From positions 1-25,164 of the IMG/VR virus record IMGVR_UViG_3300027801_000149: 25,164 bases of DNA, one strand, 5' to 3'. The notes below the pieces were generated by a model, which was given only the letters and a program-made list of their open reading frames with translations, was not told where the DNA came from and ran no database searches. The DNA comes from a virus. The first letter of the stretch is position 1. The number at the start of each line of letters is the position of its first letter. The translations under genes and the position numbers were made by a program. This document shows, piece by piece, positions 23,390 through 25,164 of the stretch.

Positions 23390-23806
23390 ATGAAAGATAT
23401 AGTGGACGGAAGAATAGATGAAATATTAGAAATTACAAGTTTAATTCCTACATCTGAACTTAAACCAGAACCAAGTTCAAGAATTTTACCTAATACAGAG
23501 GGTAAAGATGATGACATTGATTATAATTATGCCCGTGAAAATTACTACAATTTAATCGAAAGAAATCAAGACGCGGTAGAAGAGATGTTAGAGATTGCAA
23601 AGCAGTCTGAACATCCTCGTGCTTTTGAAGTAGTCGGACAGTTAATCAAATCTGGATTAGATGCCAATAAAGAATTAATGGCACTACATAAAACAAAAAA
23701 AGAATTGACTATAGAAAAGGGACCATCACAAGTAACAAATCAAGCAGTTTTTGTTGGTTCTACCGCCGAATTACAAAAACTCTTAAAGGTAAAACGTGCC
23801 GAGTGA
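23390..23806 (+). CDS. gp16: Small terminase subunit gp16
   Basis: A 138-residue protein (T4 gp16: 164). The small terminase forms a ring that recognises phage DNA and regulates the large subunit. The central part (DDDIDYNYARENYYNLIERN, then QDAVEEMLEIAKQSEHPRAF, EVVGQLIKSGLDANKELMAL) is the conserved helical core with the characteristic R-E-N-Y-Y and HPRA motifs; it would form the helical hairpin that builds the oligomer. The Lys-rich C-terminus (VTNQAVFVGSTAELQKLL) is the part that contacts gp17. The last 11 nt overlap the GTG start of gp17, so the two subunits are translationally coupled. Confidence 0.9.
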   Translation: MKDIVDGRIDEILEITSLIPTSELKPEPSSRILPNTEGKDDDIDYNYARENYYNLIERNQDAVEEMLEIAKQSEHPRAFEVVGQLIKSGLDANKELMALHKTKKELTIEKGPSQVTNQAVFVGSTAELQKLLKVKRAE

Positions 23807-25164
23807 AAATTATTTAGGAAACCCCAACTTAAAGAATGTTGGTCAGGTTATAGAGTGGACAGAGGAAACCCTTACTGAATATATGAAATGTAAGGAAGAC
23901 CCTGAATACTTCATAAAGAATTTTGTCAAAATTATTCATGTAGATAGAGGGTTAGTTCCATTTGAGATGTATGATTATCAAGAAGATATGATACGTAAGT
24001 TCAATGATAATCGTTTTGTGATCTGTAAAATGCCCAGACAGACGGGTAAATCAACCACTATCATCGCATTTCTTCTTCATTACGTTCTGTTCAATGAAAG
24101 TGTTAACGTTGCTATCCTAGCCAACAAAGGAGCGGTAGCAAGAGAACTTCTTTCTAGATTACAACTTGCATACGAAAATTTACCTAAGTGGTTACAACAA
24201 GGCGCAGTTGTATGGAACAAAGGTAATATTGAAGTAGAGAACGGATCTAAAGTTATCGCTGCAGCAACTTCTAGTTCAGCTGTTCGTGGTAGTTCATTCA
24301 ATATTATTTTTCTTGATGAGTTTGCCCACGTTCCTCAAAATATAGCTGAATCTTTTTTCACTTCTGTTTATCCTACAATTTCTTCTGGTGAATCAACCAA
24401 GGTACTTATTGTTTCAACTCCACTTGGTATGAATATGTTTTACAAAATGTGGATAGAAGCGGAAGAAAAAAGAAGTGACTATGTACCAATTGAAGTGCAT
24501 TGGTCAGATATGCCAGGAAGAGATTTGAAGTGGAAAGAGGAGACAATACGTAATACTTCTGAAATACAGTTCACACAGGAGTTTGAATGTGAATTTGTAG
24601 GATCAACATATACACTAATTGCTCCATCAAAACTTAGATCGATGGTTTTTACACCACCGATTCATAGTAATAATAATTTGGATGTATTTCAGGAACCGAT
24701 AAAGAATCATACATACGCTTTAGTAGCAGATAGTGCTCAAGGAAAAGGTGTAGATTATTCAGCATTTATTGTATTCGATGTTTCTGAAATGCCGTACAAA
24801 CAAGTAGCAAAATTTAGAGATAATACTATTTCTCCTATGTTATATCCAAATGTAATTTACAATGTAGGAAATAAGTATAATTGTGCTCATGTACTCATTG
24901 AGGTGAATGATATTGGTTCTCAAGTCGCTGACACTTTACATTATGATTTAGAGTACGAAAACATAATGATTATTACAATGAGAGGTAGAGCTGGACAACA
25001 AATTGGTGGTGGATTCGCAAAGAACATTCAATTAGGACTAAGAACGAGCAAACAAATCAAAAGAATTGGGTGTGCTACTCTAAAGGATATAGTAGAACAA
25101 GATCAATTAATTCTTCCAGATTTTGAAACGATTAGAGAACTCACAACATTTGCTCTAACAAATA
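23796..25164 (+). CDS. gp17: Large terminase subunit gp17, 3' end beyond the window
   Basis: 456 codons are visible from a GTG start at 23796 (AAAGG upstream), without a stop before the window end; T4 gp17 has 610 residues. It powers DNA packaging and cuts the concatemer. The ATPase domain has Walker A PRQTGKST (K85), Walker B IIFLDEFAHV (D174, E175) and coupling motif VSTPLGMN. The C-terminal nuclease begins near residue 300 with VADSAQGKGVDYSAF (D312 and D320 as metal-binding acids), followed by HVLIEVNDIGSQVADTL, where an acidic residue (E) is also expected. The start choice places it 11 nt inside gp16; no in-frame ATG lies close by (first internal Met is at MKCKED, about residue 30). Assignment is certain; the end is missing. 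Confidence 0.93.
   Translation, partial: MPSENYLGNPNLKNVGQVIEWTEETLTEYMKCKEDPEYFIKNFVKIIHVDRGLVPFEMYDYQEDMIRKFNDNRFVICKMPRQTGKSTTIIAFLLHYVLFNESVNVAILANKGAVARELLSRLQLAYENLPKWLQQGAVVWNKGNIEVENGSKVIAAATSSSAVRGSSFNIIFLDEFAHVPQNIAESFFTSVYPTISSGESTKVLIVSTPLGMNMFYKMWIEAEEKRSDYVPIEVHWSDMPGRDLKWKEETIRNTSEIQFTQEFECEFVGSTYTLIAPSKLRSMVFTPPIHSNNNLDVFQEPIKNHTYALVADSAQGKGVDYSAFIVFDVSEMPYKQVAKFRDNTISPMLYPNVIYNVGNKYNCAHVLIEVNDIGSQVADTLHYDLEYENIMIITMRGRAGQQIGGGFAKNIQLGLRTSKQIKRIGCATLKDIVEQDQLILPDFETIRELTTFALTN

Noticed and set aside
1-25164. tRNA genes, rRNA, insertion sequences, integrase or attachment sites
   Set aside because: No candidate was noticed by eye; nearly all sequence is used by collinear structural genes and the only gaps are at most 80 nt.

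Overview
The window is a stretch of an AT-rich genome of a T4-like marine myovirus (contractile-tailed phage). All genes lie on the + strand, packed with 1-11 nt overlaps or short gaps, and no host, ribosomal or tRNA genes were seen. The assignment rests on the collinear late genes at the right end (neck gp13, neck gp14, tail-sheath stabiliser gp15, small terminase gp16, large terminase gp17), on a gp8-type baseplate wedge protein at the left end, and on fibre families typical of marine T4-like phages of cyanobacteria and SAR11-type hosts. Nothing in the window fixes the host. Three perfect copies of the T4 late-promoter box TATAAATA support late expression.

Layout. (1) 2-7733: baseplate side, with the 3' part of gp8 and a 2210-residue DUF4815-like structural protein. 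(2) 7738-18889: a long adhesin/fibre block. It holds a small helical protein, a fibre with a paralogue further on, a locally duplicated fibre end, two small paralogous beta proteins (8936, 12669), two modular fibres with shared ends but different centres (9270, 13029), a collar-domain fibre, two tail-fibre assembly chaperone-like proteins, a fibre with a C-terminal S74 intramolecular chaperone, an Ala-rich helical/beta protein, a glycine-rich adhesin resembling the gp38-type tip adhesins, and small genes including a six-cysteine metal-ribbon-like protein. (3) 18893-20134: a flavin-dependent halogenase-family enzyme, an unusual enzyme to find among structural genes. (4) 20215-25164: a small beta-sandwich virion protein followed by gp13-gp14-gp15-gp16-gp17, the last cut by the window end.

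How it works together. The right-hand genes finish and fill the head and join it to the tail. The left-hand genes build the baseplate periphery. The block between them appears to be a host-range toolkit: several fibres or tips, most followed by a small chaperone-like or accessory gene, with signs of module swapping, tandem duplication and in-frame repeats. The most interesting points are a recent ~291-bp tandem duplication with a precise 21-bp deletion and a late-promoter box at its junction; the 9270/13029 pair, in which a predicted seven-bladed propeller replaces a ~140-residue domain between homologous ends; the cysteine-looped glycine-rich adhesin; the halogenase with altered active-site motifs beside a Cys-rich protein; and a beta module that recurs in gp8, the giant protein, gp13 and gp14.

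All homology calls come from reading motifs. No database search or structure prediction was run.
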